This document shows positions 1 through 6,795 of a DNA stretch of 11,455 nt, in pieces. The translations under genes and the position numbers were made by a program. How positions within the stretch are numbered: the first letter of the stretch is position 1; every line of letters starts with the position of its first letter. The stretch is from an uncultured Butyricicoccus sp. (GTDB lineage Bacteria; Bacillota; Clostridia; Oscillospirales; Butyricicoccaceae), in contig CAUEJN010000031.1 in the NCBI GenBank assembly GCA_959018045.1, forward strand, positions 1-11,455, in the 5' to 3' direction. The notes beneath the pieces were generated by a model, which saw only the letters and a program-made list of their open reading frames with translations, searched no databases and was not told the origin of the DNA.

Positions 1-135
1 AAGGAAAAGCATGGACGGGTAAACGTCATCATCGGCAAACCCTTCCTGCCTGACCCGAAGAGCAAAGATTATGCAGCGTTGTCCCAGGAGATCATGCGGC
101 GCATTTATGAGCTGAAGCCGGAGGAAGAGCGATGA
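1..135 (+). CDS. plsC: 1-acyl-sn-glycerol-3-phosphate acyltransferase, C-terminal fragment
   Basis: An open frame runs in from the left edge and ends at TGA 133-135, giving the last 44 residues of a protein. The visible part contains a GRVNVIIGKPF segment followed by a charged C-terminal helix (QEIMRRIYELKPEEER), which is typical of the end of PlsC-type acyltransferases that make phosphatidic acid at the membrane. The catalytic HX4D region lies outside the window, so the assignment rests on this tail and on gene order: plsC commonly precedes ispH-rpsA in Clostridia. Its stop overlaps the next start as ATGA (132-135), so the two genes are probably translationally coupled. Another acyltransferase of the same fold is possible. 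Confidence 0.6.
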   Translation, partial: KEKHGRVNVIIGKPFLPDPKSKDYAALSQEIMRRIYELKPEEER

Positions 136-2069
136 GTCGGGTCACGGTTGCCCAGTCGGCGGGCTTTTGCTTTGGCGTGCGGCGCGCGGTAGATTTGGCC
201 GAGCGGGAAGCGGCCAAACATCAGACGCTGTACTCGTACGGCGAGATTATTCACAACACCCATGAAACGCGGAGACTGGAAAAGCTGGGCGTACGCACTG
301 CTGAATGCACAGCCGCCATCCCGGACGGCGCAGCCGTCCTCATCCGAGCTCACGGTGTGACGCGGGCGGTCTGTGAGGAGCTCCAAGCCAAGGGATGCAC
401 GGTCTACGACGCGACCTGCCCGTTCGTTGCCAAGATTCACCGGATTGTCGAGGCAGAGTCCAAGGCTGGCCGGAGAATCATCATTTTGGGCAGCAAAAAC
501 CACCCGGAAGTACTTGGAATTGCCGGTTGGTGTCAAAATGCGGCGATTTATGAGAGTTCAGAGCAACTTTTGCAGGCTTTGGACGAACTCGGCCTTCCGC
601 CCGAAACCCCGGTCAGCGTTGTGGGTCAAACCACACTCAATCGGGCAAGTTGGAATATTTCTGTGAAGATTCTAAAAAAAAGGTATACAAACTGCAAAAT
701 ATTTGATACAATATGTAATGCTACGGATGAGCGCCAGACAGAAGCTCGTTCGCTTGCCGGAAGATCGGACTGCATGGTTGTGATCGGGGACAAAAAAAGC
801 TCGAACACCAAGCGCCTGTATGAGATCAGTGCGTCTCTTTGCCCACACGTCCTCCACATCGAGGACGCGACAGAACTCGGGACGTCGGATATCGAGGCAC
901 TTCGTGGCCTAACAGTGGGCATCACCGCAGGCGCGTCTACTCCGGCATGGATAATTAAGGAGGTCAGTAACATGATGAGCGCAGAAACGAGAATTGAAAC
1001 CAATGAGGATTTCGCAGCAATGCTGGAGGAGTCCTTCAAAACTTTAAATAATGGAGATAAAGTCACCGGCACCGTCATTGCCGTTTCCCCGACTGAGGTA
1101 CAGGTTGATCTGGGCGTAAAGCACACCGCTTACATCCCGGTATCCGAGCTGTCCGACGATCCGTCCTACAAGGTTGAGGAGCATGTAAAGCCGGGCGACG
1201 AGATCGAGGCTGTTGTCGTTCGCGTCAACGATCTCGAGGGCACCGTTGCTCTGTCCAAGAAGCGCGTTGACCAGCTCAAGGGCTGGGAGACCATTGAGAC
1301 TGCTAAGGAAGAGCACACCCCGGTTGAGGGCACCATCATCGAGGAGAACCGCGGCGGTATCGTTGCAACTGCTCACGGCGTTCGTGTCTTCATCCCCGCT
1401 TCCCAGACCGGTGTTCCGAAGGACGAGTCCATGGCACAGCTGGTTAAGACCAAGCAGACTTTCTACATCACTGAGATCAACCGTCAGCGCAAGCGCGTTG
1501 TTGGTTCTATCCGCCAGATCCAGCAGGAGGCTCGCAAGGCAGCTGCTGAGAAGGTTTGGGAGACCATCGAGGTTGGCGCAGAGTACGAGGGCACCGTTAA
1601 GAGCCTGACTTCTTACGGCGCATTCGTTGACATCGGCGGCGTAGACGGCATGATCCACATCTCCGAGCTGTCTTGGGGCCGTATCAAGCATCCGTCTGAG
1701 GTTGTTAGCATCGGCGACCATGTCAATGTATACGTAATCGCACTCGACCGCGAGAACAAGAAGATTTCCCTGGGCTACAAGCGTCCGGAGGACAATCCGT
1801 GGACCATCTTCACCACCAACTTCCAGGTTGGCGACACCGCTACCGTTAAGATCCTGAAGTTCATGCCCTTCGGCGCATTCGCAGAGATCGTTCCGGGCGT
1901 TGACGGCCTGATTCATATTTCTCAGATTGCTGATCATCGCATCGCAAAGGCTGAGGAAGCTCTGACCATCGGCCAGGAGGTTGAGGCTAAGATCATCGAC
2001 ATCAACGATGAGAAGAAGAAGGTTTCGCTGTCCATCCGTGCACTGCTGGACGGCGCTGACGAGGAGTAA
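132..2069 (+). CDS. ispH-rpsA: Bifunctional 4-hydroxy-3-methylbut-2-enyl diphosphate reductase / ribosomal protein S1 (IspH-S1 fusion)
   Basis: This 645-residue protein joins two activities. Residues 1-280 are IspH, the [4Fe-4S] enzyme of the last step of the MEP isoprenoid pathway (HMBPP to IPP and DMAPP). The cluster cysteines C13 (GFCFGV), C96 (DATCPF) and C195 (TICNATDERQ) are present. So are substrate-binding H41, H74, H124, E126 (NHPEV), T167 (VGQTT), S223-N225 (SSNTKR) and S269, so the enzyme should be active. Residues from about 305 to 635 carry four S1 (OB-fold) RNA-binding repeats starting near 306, 393, 479 and 565, including the GAFVDIGGVDGMIHISELS and GAFAEIVPGVDGLIHISQI signatures. 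The start at 132 has GGAGG (120-124) seven bases upstream. Such fusions are known in Clostridia. Codon use changes at the junction: mixed and locally AT-rich in ispH, strongly biased like a highly expressed gene in the S1 half. Ends at TAA before a strong terminator. Confidence 0.95.
   Translation: MSRVTVAQSAGFCFGVRRAVDLAEREAAKHQTLYSYGEIIHNTHETRRLEKLGVRTAECTAAIPDGAAVLIRAHGVTRAVCEELQAKGCTVYDATCPFVAKIHRIVEAESKAGRRIIILGSKNHPEVLGIAGWCQNAAIYESSEQLLQALDELGLPPETPVSVVGQTTLNRASWNISVKILKKRYTNCKIFDTICNATDERQTEARSLAGRSDCMVVIGDKKSSNTKRLYEISASLCPHVLHIEDATELGTSDIEALRGLTVGITAGASTPAWIIKEVSNMMSAETRIETNEDFAAMLEESFKTLNNGDKVTGTVIAVSPTEVQVDLGVKHTAYIPVSELSDDPSYKVEEHVKPGDEIEAVVVRVNDLEGTVALSKKRVDQLKGWETIETAKEEHTPVEGTIIEENRGGIVATAHGVRVFIPASQTGVPKDESMAQLVKTKQTFYITEINRQRKRVVGSIRQIQQEARKAAAEKVWETIEVGAEYEGTVKSLTSYGAFVDIGGVDGMIHISELSWGRIKHPSEVVSIGDHVNVYVIALDRENKKISLGYKRPEDNPWTIFTTNFQVGDTATVKILKFMPFGAFAEIVPGVDGLIHISQIADHRIAKAEEALTIGQEVEAKIIDINDEKKKVSLSIRALLDGADEE
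684..712 (+). promoter_or_regulatory. Candidate internal promoter within ispH
   Basis: TATACA (684-689) and TACAAT (707-712) are separated by 17 bases, a reasonable sigma-A arrangement. They sit in an AT-rich island (about 660-720) in otherwise GC-rich coding sequence, roughly 260 bases upstream of the internal S1 start. It could raise S1 transcription separately from ispH. The same bases encode the stretch leading into FDTICNATDERQ, part of which is conserved in IspH, so the match may be partly a by-product of coding. Confidence 0.35.
957..977 (+). promoter_or_regulatory. Internal ribosome binding site and start codons for a free S1 product
   Basis: AAGGAGGT (957-964), a full-length Shine-Dalgarno match, is followed by in-frame ATG codons at 972 and 975 (codons 281 and 282 of the fusion), spaced 7 and 10 bases away. 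This is exactly where the IspH domain ends and the S1 part begins. Initiation here would give a free-standing S1 of 364-365 residues with four S1 repeats. A Shine-Dalgarno this good at a domain boundary is unlikely to be incidental, but use of the site is inferred. Confidence 0.7.
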
Positions 2070-2091
2070 TCCTGTAATATCGCTTCACAAG

Positions 2092-2121
2092 AGAGCACCC
2101 CATTTCGGGTGCTCTTTTTTT
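2092..2121 (+). terminator. Rho-independent terminator after ispH-rpsA
   Basis: A perfect 9-bp stem (AGAGCACCC 2092-2100 with GGGTGCTCT 2107-2115) with a 6-base loop runs directly into seven Ts (2115-2121). It begins 22 bases after the TAA of the fusion gene and closes that transcription unit. Confidence 0.95.
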
Positions 2122-2182
2122 GCCCTGTGAGGACTACCGGCGCAAAACGCGGCATAGAGTACCCACGGGGAGGGATGCGCGG

Positions 2183-2860
2183 ATGAGACCGAGACGAAAT
2201 TGGCACAGGACGGGAAGAGCCTATCTGCTTGCGCTCGTTCCGCTCCTTATAGCGGTGGCATATACACTTTTCCTGCACGCCATCCGGCCGGTTTTGTTCG
2301 ATCATGCGGAAAATTATGTCGTACACGAGGCATCTTTCGCACTCTATGACGTGCTGACGGATACAGTCTATGAAAATCGGGCAGAATATGCCAATCTGGT
2401 GCAGTTCGAACGCGACAGCGAACAGAACGTGACCGCACTCAAAACCGACGGCATTCTGGCCAATCACCTCAAAGTGCAGGTGTCGCAGGCGGTCTATGAA
2501 GCGCTCGACGAACTCGAACACAGCAGGGTGCAGATTTCGCTCGGTTCGCTGCTCGGACCTGACCTGTTCGGTGGTTTCGGTCCGGATTTTCAGGTCGGCA
2601 TCTCCAGTCTGGGCTATGTGCAGGCCGATTTCATCAGCGCGTTCACCGACGCGGGAATCAATCAGACCCGCCATCAGATTATTTTGGAGGTCACAGCCGA
2701 AATGCGCATCCTGACCGGTCTGGGCGGTGTGGACACAGAGGTGACCAATCAGCTCGTCGTGTCTGATACGGTCATCGTCGGCCATGTTCCCGAACAGTAC
2801 ACCTATATCGACGACACCGAACAGAGTCTGCTGGGAAAAATCAACGATTATACCTCGTAA
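2183..2860 (+). CDS. yunB: YunB-like sporulation protein
   Basis: A 225-residue protein with a short basic N-terminus (MRPRRNWHRTGR) and one hydrophobic segment at about residues 13-33 (YLLALVPLLIAVAYTLFL), so probably anchored in the membrane with its bulk outside the cytoplasm. The soluble part has features typical of YunB: alternating helices after the anchor, then GSLLGPDLFGGFGPDFQVGI, a GYVQADFISAFTDAGINQTRHQIILEV stretch split across two short motifs, and the ending VVSDTVIVGHVPEQY. In Bacillus subtilis YunB is needed for efficient spore formation in the mother-cell programme. The ATG at 2183 is preferred because GGGGAGGG (2167-2174) lies eight bases upstream; a longer frame from TTG 2120 would begin inside the preceding terminator. 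CATAGAGT (2153-2160) vaguely resembles a sigma-E -10 box, but no matching -35 is visible. Confidence 0.85.
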   Translation: MRPRRNWHRTGRAYLLALVPLLIAVAYTLFLHAIRPVLFDHAENYVVHEASFALYDVLTDTVYENRAEYANLVQFERDSEQNVTALKTDGILANHLKVQVSQAVYEALDELEHSRVQISLGSLLGPDLFGGFGPDFQVGISSLGYVQADFISAFTDAGINQTRHQIILEVTAEMRILTGLGGVDTEVTNQLVVSDTVIVGHVPEQYTYIDDTEQSLLGKINDYTS

Positions 2861-2904
2861 ACGCGAGAAATGAGAAATTCAGTCTTTCTAAATTGGAGAA
2901 AGTT

Positions 2905-2913
2905 TGATATAAT
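2905..2913 (+). promoter_or_regulatory. Extended -10 promoter for the ligA-gatCAB unit
   Basis: TGATATAAT (2905-2913) combines a perfect TATAAT (2908-2913) with the TGn extended -10 element. The -35 region at the 17-base spacing (TTTCTA, 2885-2890) is weak, as often seen with extended -10 promoters. It lies about 60 bases before the ligA start in a locally AT-rich gap and is the only good promoter seen before the downstream terminator at 8655. Confidence 0.75.
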
Positions 2914-2923
2914 ACTAAAGTAT

Positions 2924-2959
2924 GCTGGTCGGTCTATGCGCATTGCGCTCCTGGCCAGC
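2924..2959 (+). other. Leader hairpin upstream of ligA
   Basis: GCTGGTC (2924-2930) can pair with GGCCAGC (2953-2959), 7 bp with one G-U pair, and GCGC (2939-2942 region) can pair with GCGC (2945-2948 region) inside the loop. The hairpin lies between the predicted transcription start and the ligA ribosome binding site (AAAGGAG, 2962-2968). No T-run follows, so it is not a terminator. It could stabilise the transcript 5' end or affect ligA translation; it does not match a riboswitch class I recognise. Confidence 0.4.
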
Positions 2960-2973
2960 AGAAAGGAGCCGCT

Positions 2974-4962
2974 ATGGACGTTCAGCAGGAAATCCTGTCA
3001 CTGCGCGAGCAGCTCAGGTATCACAATCAAAAATACTACGACCAGGACGCGCCCGAGATTTCGGACTACGATTATGATATGATGCAGCGCAAATTGCGTG
3101 CGCTCGAGACCGAATATCCCGAGTTTGACGATCCTGATTCTCCGACCCACCGCGTAGGCGGTGAGGCCGACGAGAAGTTTTCCAAGGTCACGCACGCCTA
3201 TCCGCTCGAGAGCTTGCAGGATGTGTTCTCGTTCGACGAGCTCTCCGAGTTTTATGACCGGGTTGCCGGTGCCGGACAGCAGGCGGCGTATGTCGTCGAG
3301 TATAAGATCGACGGCCTTTCGGTTGCGCTCGAGTATATCGATGGCGTATTTGTGCGCGGCGCGACCCGCGGCGATGGCCAGGTGGGTGAGGACGTCACCG
3401 AAAACCTGCGCACCATCAAAGACATTCCCAAGACCCTCAAGGACGCACCCCATCGCCTGATCGTGCGCGGTGAAGTCTATATGAAACGCTCGGTTTTCGA
3501 TGCGCTCAATGCCGAGCGTGAGCTCAACGAACAGCCGCTGCTTGCCAATCCGCGCAACGCGGCAGCCGGTTCGCTGCGCCAGCTCGACAGCAAGATCACG
3601 GCATCCCGTCAGCTGTCCATCTTCTGTTTCAACATCCAGAACAGCGACGAACTGCCGCTGACCAGCCACACGCAGGCGCTCGATTATCTCAAACAGCTCG
3701 GTTTCCCGGTCAGCCCGCGCTATCCGGTCTACACCGACCCGGCTGACGTACAGGCCGAGATCGAGAACATGGGCGAAAGCCGCGGCACACTGGATTTTGA
3801 CATCGATGGTGCGGTCGTCAAGGTTGACAGCTTTGCACAGCGTGAAGCATTGGGTTCGACTGCCAAGTTCCCGCGTTGGGCGGCGGCGTATAAGTACCCG
3901 CCCGAGGTCAAGGAAACGCTGCTCGAGGACATCACCATCACGGTTGGCCGTACCGGCGTGCTCACGCCCAATGCGGTGCTCAAACCGGTGCGTCTGGCAG
4001 GTACGACGGTATCCCGTGCAACGCTGCACAACCGCGATTTTATCCGCGGACTGGACGTGCGCGTGGGCGACACCGTACAGGTGCGCAAGGCGGGCGAGAT
4101 CATTCCGGAGATCATCGGTGTCGTGATGGACAAGCGTCCGGCAGACACGGTACCCTTTGAGATGCCGCAGTTCTGCCCGGTGTGCGGTGCACCGGTCTAT
4201 GAGGACCCGGATGAAGCCGCTATCCGCTGTACGGGCGCCGAGTGCCCGGCACAGCTTTTGCGCAATCTGATGCACTTTGCATCACGTGACGCGATGGACA
4301 TTGATGGACTGGGCGAGGGCGTACTCAATACGCTGATTGGTGCCGGACTGGTTAAGTCGGCAGCCGATCTGTACGGTCTGACCGTGGAGCAGATTGAGCC
4401 GCTCGACCGCATGGGGCGCAAGTCGGCAGAAAATCTGGTTGCCGGTATCGAGGCGAGCAAGACCCGCGATCTTTCGCGTCTGCTGTTTGCCTTCGGCATC
4501 CGGCATGTCGGCCAGAAGGCCGGCAAGGTGCTGTCCGATCACTTCGGATCGCTCGACGCACTGCTTGCCGCACCGGTCGAGGAAATGACCGACATTCGCG
4601 ACATTGGACAGACCACCGCCGAGAGCATTGCAGCATGGCGGTCGCAGGAACAGTCTCACCATCTGATCGAAGCGCTGCGTGCCTGCGGCGTGAACTTCAC
4701 GGGTGAAAAGACGGTCAAGAGCGACAAACTGGCCGGACAGACCATCGTGGCGACCGGTTCGCTCACACGCTTTACGCGCAAGCAGATCAACGACCTCATC
4801 GAGTCCATGGGCGGCAAGGCGTCCGGCTCGGTCTCCAAGAAGACCAGCCTGGTCGTCGCGGGTGAAAACGCGGGTTCCAAGCTGCAAAAGGCGGCAGAAC
4901 TCGGCATCCCGGTCGTGGGTGAGGACGAATTTGCACGCATGATCGGTCTGGACACCGAATAA
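2974..4962 (+). CDS. ligA: NAD-dependent DNA ligase
   Basis: This 662-residue protein seals nicks in duplex DNA using NAD+, acting in replication and repair, and has the full domain order of LigA. An N-terminal Ia domain (REQLRYHNQKYY, SDYDYD) accepts NMN. The nucleotidyltransferase domain has the adenylated lysine K111 in YKIDGLSV, followed by RGDGQVGEDVT. The OB fold follows. A zinc finger has cysteines C401, C404, C419 and C424. Helix-hairpin-helix repeats include DIDGLGEGV and FGIRHVGQKAG. The C-terminal BRCT domain covers about 585-662 (GSLTRFTRKQINDLIESMGG). Length is normal for the family. The ATG at 2974 has AAAGGAG five bases upstream. It is the first gene of an apparent unit with gatC 46 bases downstream and no terminator between them. 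Confidence 0.97.
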   Translation: MDVQQEILSLREQLRYHNQKYYDQDAPEISDYDYDMMQRKLRALETEYPEFDDPDSPTHRVGGEADEKFSKVTHAYPLESLQDVFSFDELSEFYDRVAGAGQQAAYVVEYKIDGLSVALEYIDGVFVRGATRGDGQVGEDVTENLRTIKDIPKTLKDAPHRLIVRGEVYMKRSVFDALNAERELNEQPLLANPRNAAAGSLRQLDSKITASRQLSIFCFNIQNSDELPLTSHTQALDYLKQLGFPVSPRYPVYTDPADVQAEIENMGESRGTLDFDIDGAVVKVDSFAQREALGSTAKFPRWAAAYKYPPEVKETLLEDITITVGRTGVLTPNAVLKPVRLAGTTVSRATLHNRDFIRGLDVRVGDTVQVRKAGEIIPEIIGVVMDKRPADTVPFEMPQFCPVCGAPVYEDPDEAAIRCTGAECPAQLLRNLMHFASRDAMDIDGLGEGVLNTLIGAGLVKSAADLYGLTVEQIEPLDRMGRKSAENLVAGIEASKTRDLSRLLFAFGIRHVGQKAGKVLSDHFGSLDALLAAPVEEMTDIRDIGQTTAESIAAWRSQEQSHHLIEALRACGVNFTGEKTVKSDKLAGQTIVATGSLTRFTRKQINDLIESMGGKASGSVSKKTSLVVAGENAGSKLQKAAELGIPVVGEDEFARMIGLDTE

Positions 4963-5008
4963 ATCATCGCAATCTAAACAGATTTCACATACAGGAGGAC
5001 ATCAAGTC

Positions 5009-5296
5009 ATGGCAATCACCAGACAGGAAATTGAACACATCGCCGTGCTGGCACGTCTGGAGATGAGCGGCGAGCGCTTTGACCATCTGGCAGGCGATAT
5101 GCAGAATATCGTCGGCATGGTCGATAAGCTCCAGCAGCTCGATCTCGGAGAACTCACCGACGTCATCAACGCCGAGCCCAAGGATGCGCTGCGCGAGGAC
5201 GTCGTCGAGCAGGATTAGCCGCCTGAGGAACTCATCGAGCCCAATGCGCGCGATTTCCAGGGAGGCGGCGTAGCCGTACCGAGAGTTGTGGAATAA
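5009..5296 (+). CDS. gatC: Aspartyl/glutamyl-tRNA(Asn/Gln) amidotransferase subunit C with an in-frame TAG at codon 70
   Basis: GatC bridges and stabilises the GatA-GatB heterodimer that amidates misacylated Glu-tRNA(Gln) (and often Asp-tRNA(Asn)). ATG 5009 has AGGAGG (4993-4998) upstream. Codons 1-69 match GatC (ITRQEIEHIAVLARLEMS at the start, LREDVV near the end). Codon 70 is TAG (5216-5218). The same frame then continues for 25 more codons (PPEELIEPNA ... VPRVVE) to TAA 5294-5296. The tail is the normal GatC C-terminus (compare family endings of the type APDHKDGYIRVP), and 95 residues is the usual length; stopping at TAG gives an abnormally short 69-residue protein. No frameshift is present, and no start codon lies between the TAG and the tail, so the tail can be made only by readthrough. 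I infer TAG is decoded, with Gln plausible (CAG is one base away). gatA starts 12 bases after the TAA. Confidence 0.9.
5216..5218 (+). other. In-frame TAG codon in gatC, probably decoded as an amino acid
   Basis: The codons around it are GAG CAG GAT TAG CCG CCT. The position is in a variable linker between the conserved LRED segment and the C-terminal tail, so Gln, Glu or Lys (each one base from TAG) would all be tolerated. GCCGCCT (5218-5224), which includes the G of the TAG, is perfectly complementary to AGGCGGC (5263-5269), so the mRNA could form a 7-bp stem that starts within the stop codon. Whether this structure aids readthrough is unknown. Confidence 0.8.
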
Positions 5297-5308
5297 GAGG
5301 TGAAGAGC

Positions 5309-6778
5309 ATGGAATTATTTAAGAAAACAGCGTCCGAGCTGTCCGAACTGCTCGCAAAGAAGGAGATCAGTGCGGTAGAGCTGGCAAAGGACGTTCTGGA
5401 AAGAACCAAGGCGGTCGACGATAAGGTCGGCGCTTACATCACGGTCGCTGAGGAGTCGGCGCTGGCACAGGCTGCGGCAGTCGACGCAAAGCGCGCGGCT
5501 GGCGAGACCCTGTCCGCACTGGCAGGTGTCCCGGTTGCTGTCAAGGATAACATCTGCACCAAGGGCACGCTGACCACCTGCGCGTCCAAGATGCTGTACA
5601 ACTTTAAGCCCCCGTACAACGCAACCGCAGTGGACAAGCTGGCTGCACACGACATGGTTGTCACCGGTAAGGTCAACATGGACGAGTTCGCAATGGGTTC
5701 TTCCTGCGAAAACTCGGCGGTCAAGCTGACCCACAACCCGCATGACCTCAGCCGTGTACCGGGCGGCTCGTCCGGCGGTTCTGCGGCAGTTGTCGCAGCA
5801 GGCGAAGTACCGCTGGCACTGGGTTCGGATACCGGCGGATCGATCCGTCAGCCCGCATCCTTCTGCGGTGTTGTCGGCCTCAAGCCCACCTACGGTGCGG
5901 TTTCCCGTTACGGTCTGATCGCGTTCGCATCCTCGCTCGACCAGATCGGCCCCTTCGGCCGTTCCGTCGAGGATGCAGCAATGCTGCTCGATGCCATCAC
6001 CGGCTATGACCCGACCCACGACTCGACCTCGGTCAAGACCCCGTTCGAGGGCTCGGTACGTGCAAACCTGAACCCCGACATGAAGGGCAAGAAGATCGGT
6101 CTGCCCAAGGAGTACTTTGGCGAAGGTATCTCGGAGGAGGTACGCAAGGCTGTTCTGGCTGCTGCTGATTAGTACAAGGCAATGGGCGCAGAGGTCTTCG
6201 AGATCTCGCTGCCGCTGGTCGATTACGCACTGCCCATCTACTACATCCTGTCTTCGGCTGAGGCATCTTCCAACCTGGCACGTTTCGACGGTGTCAAGTA
6301 TGGCTACCGCACCCCGAATGCAGGTGATGACCTCATCGATCTGTACGTCAAGTCCCGTTCCGAGGGCTTCGGCGAGGAGGTACAGCGCCGCATCATGCTG
6401 GGTACCTACGTGCTGTCTTCCGGCTACTACGACGCATACTACAAGAAGGCACGCGCAGCACAGCGCAAGATCAAGGAAGAGTTCGCGTCTGCATTTGACA
6501 AGTGCGACATGATTCTGACCCCGGTTGCACCGACCACCGCTTACGAGATCGGTTCCAAGACCCAGGACCCGCTGGAGATGTACGCGGGCGATATCTGTAC
6601 GGTCAGCGTCAACATCGCAGGCCTGCCCGGTCTGGTTCAGCCCTGCGGTTTTGACAGCAGCAAGATGCCCATCGGCATGCAGCTGATCGGCCGTCCGTTC
6701 GGTGAGCAGGAACTGCTGAACGCTGGTCTGGCGTTTGAGCAGGCATCCGGCCTCAAGAACATCATCGCGGCACTGTAA
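5309..6778 (+). CDS. gatA: Aspartyl/glutamyl-tRNA(Asn/Gln) amidotransferase subunit A with an in-frame TAG at codon 288
   Basis: GatA is the amidase-signature subunit that frees ammonia from glutamine for GatB. The start is ATG 5309 (MELFKKTASEL), with GAGGTGA (5297-5303) as ribosome binding site; the GTG at 5300 lies inside that site. The catalytic Lys-cisSer-Ser set is intact: K79 (VAVKDNI), S154 (PGGSSGGS) and S178 (SDTGGSIRQP). Codon 288 is TAG (6170-6172), in ...VLAAAD-TAG-YKAMGAEV..., a helix preceding the conserved ISLP strand. The frame then continues for 201 conserved residues (SSAEASSNLARFDGVKYGYR, RRIMLGTYVLSSGYYDAYYKKA, MYAGDICTVSVNIAGLPG) to TAA 6776-6778. Full length is 489, normal for GatA. 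The 287-residue truncated product would lack the region around residues 360 and 428 that holds the glutamine-binding Arg and Asp, so it should be inactive. The TAG position is variable in the family (Thr in B. subtilis by my alignment). I infer readthrough, with Gln the simplest reading. Confidence 0.92.
6170..6172 (+). other. In-frame TAG codon in gatA, probably decoded as an amino acid
   Basis: The codons around it are GCT GCT GAT TAG TAC AAG. Like the TAG in gatC, it is directly preceded by GAT, so both sites read GATTAG. Coding sequence is intact and family-like on both sides with no frame change. An ATG ten bases downstream (6182) has only a weak AAGG before it, so independent translation of the distal part is conceivable but would give a separate fragment split within a helix. 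Confidence 0.85.
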
Positions 6779-6795
6779 GGAGGAGAGACATCAAC

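Noticed and set aside
1044..4275. Long open frames on the minus strand opposite rpsA, ligA and other genes
   Set aside because: They mirror GC-rich, codon-biased genes on the + strand, have no recognisable domains, and lack ribosome binding sites consistent with the rest of the window.
5216..6172. TAG decoded as pyrrolysine
   Set aside because: Pyrrolysine is known mainly from methylamine methyltransferase active sites. These two TAGs are at variable, non-catalytic positions, and no pyl genes are in the window.
6199..6208. CGAGATCTCG palindrome about 27 bases after the gatA TAG as a readthrough signal
   Set aside because: A 10-base palindrome with no loop cannot form a useful hairpin in one mRNA, and it encodes the conserved strand before ISLP.
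5009..6778. gatC and gatA as pseudogenes or sequencing errors
   Set aside because: Two separate substitutions, both giving TAG, in adjacent genes that are otherwise fully intact and family-like on both sides, with no frameshifts, make decay or random error unlikely. It cannot be excluded without reads.
6182..6778. Separate gene for the C-terminal part of GatA starting at ATG 6182
   Set aside because: The ribosome binding site is weak (AAGG), the start falls within a helix of the GatA fold, and the same explanation cannot work for gatC, whose tail has no start codon.
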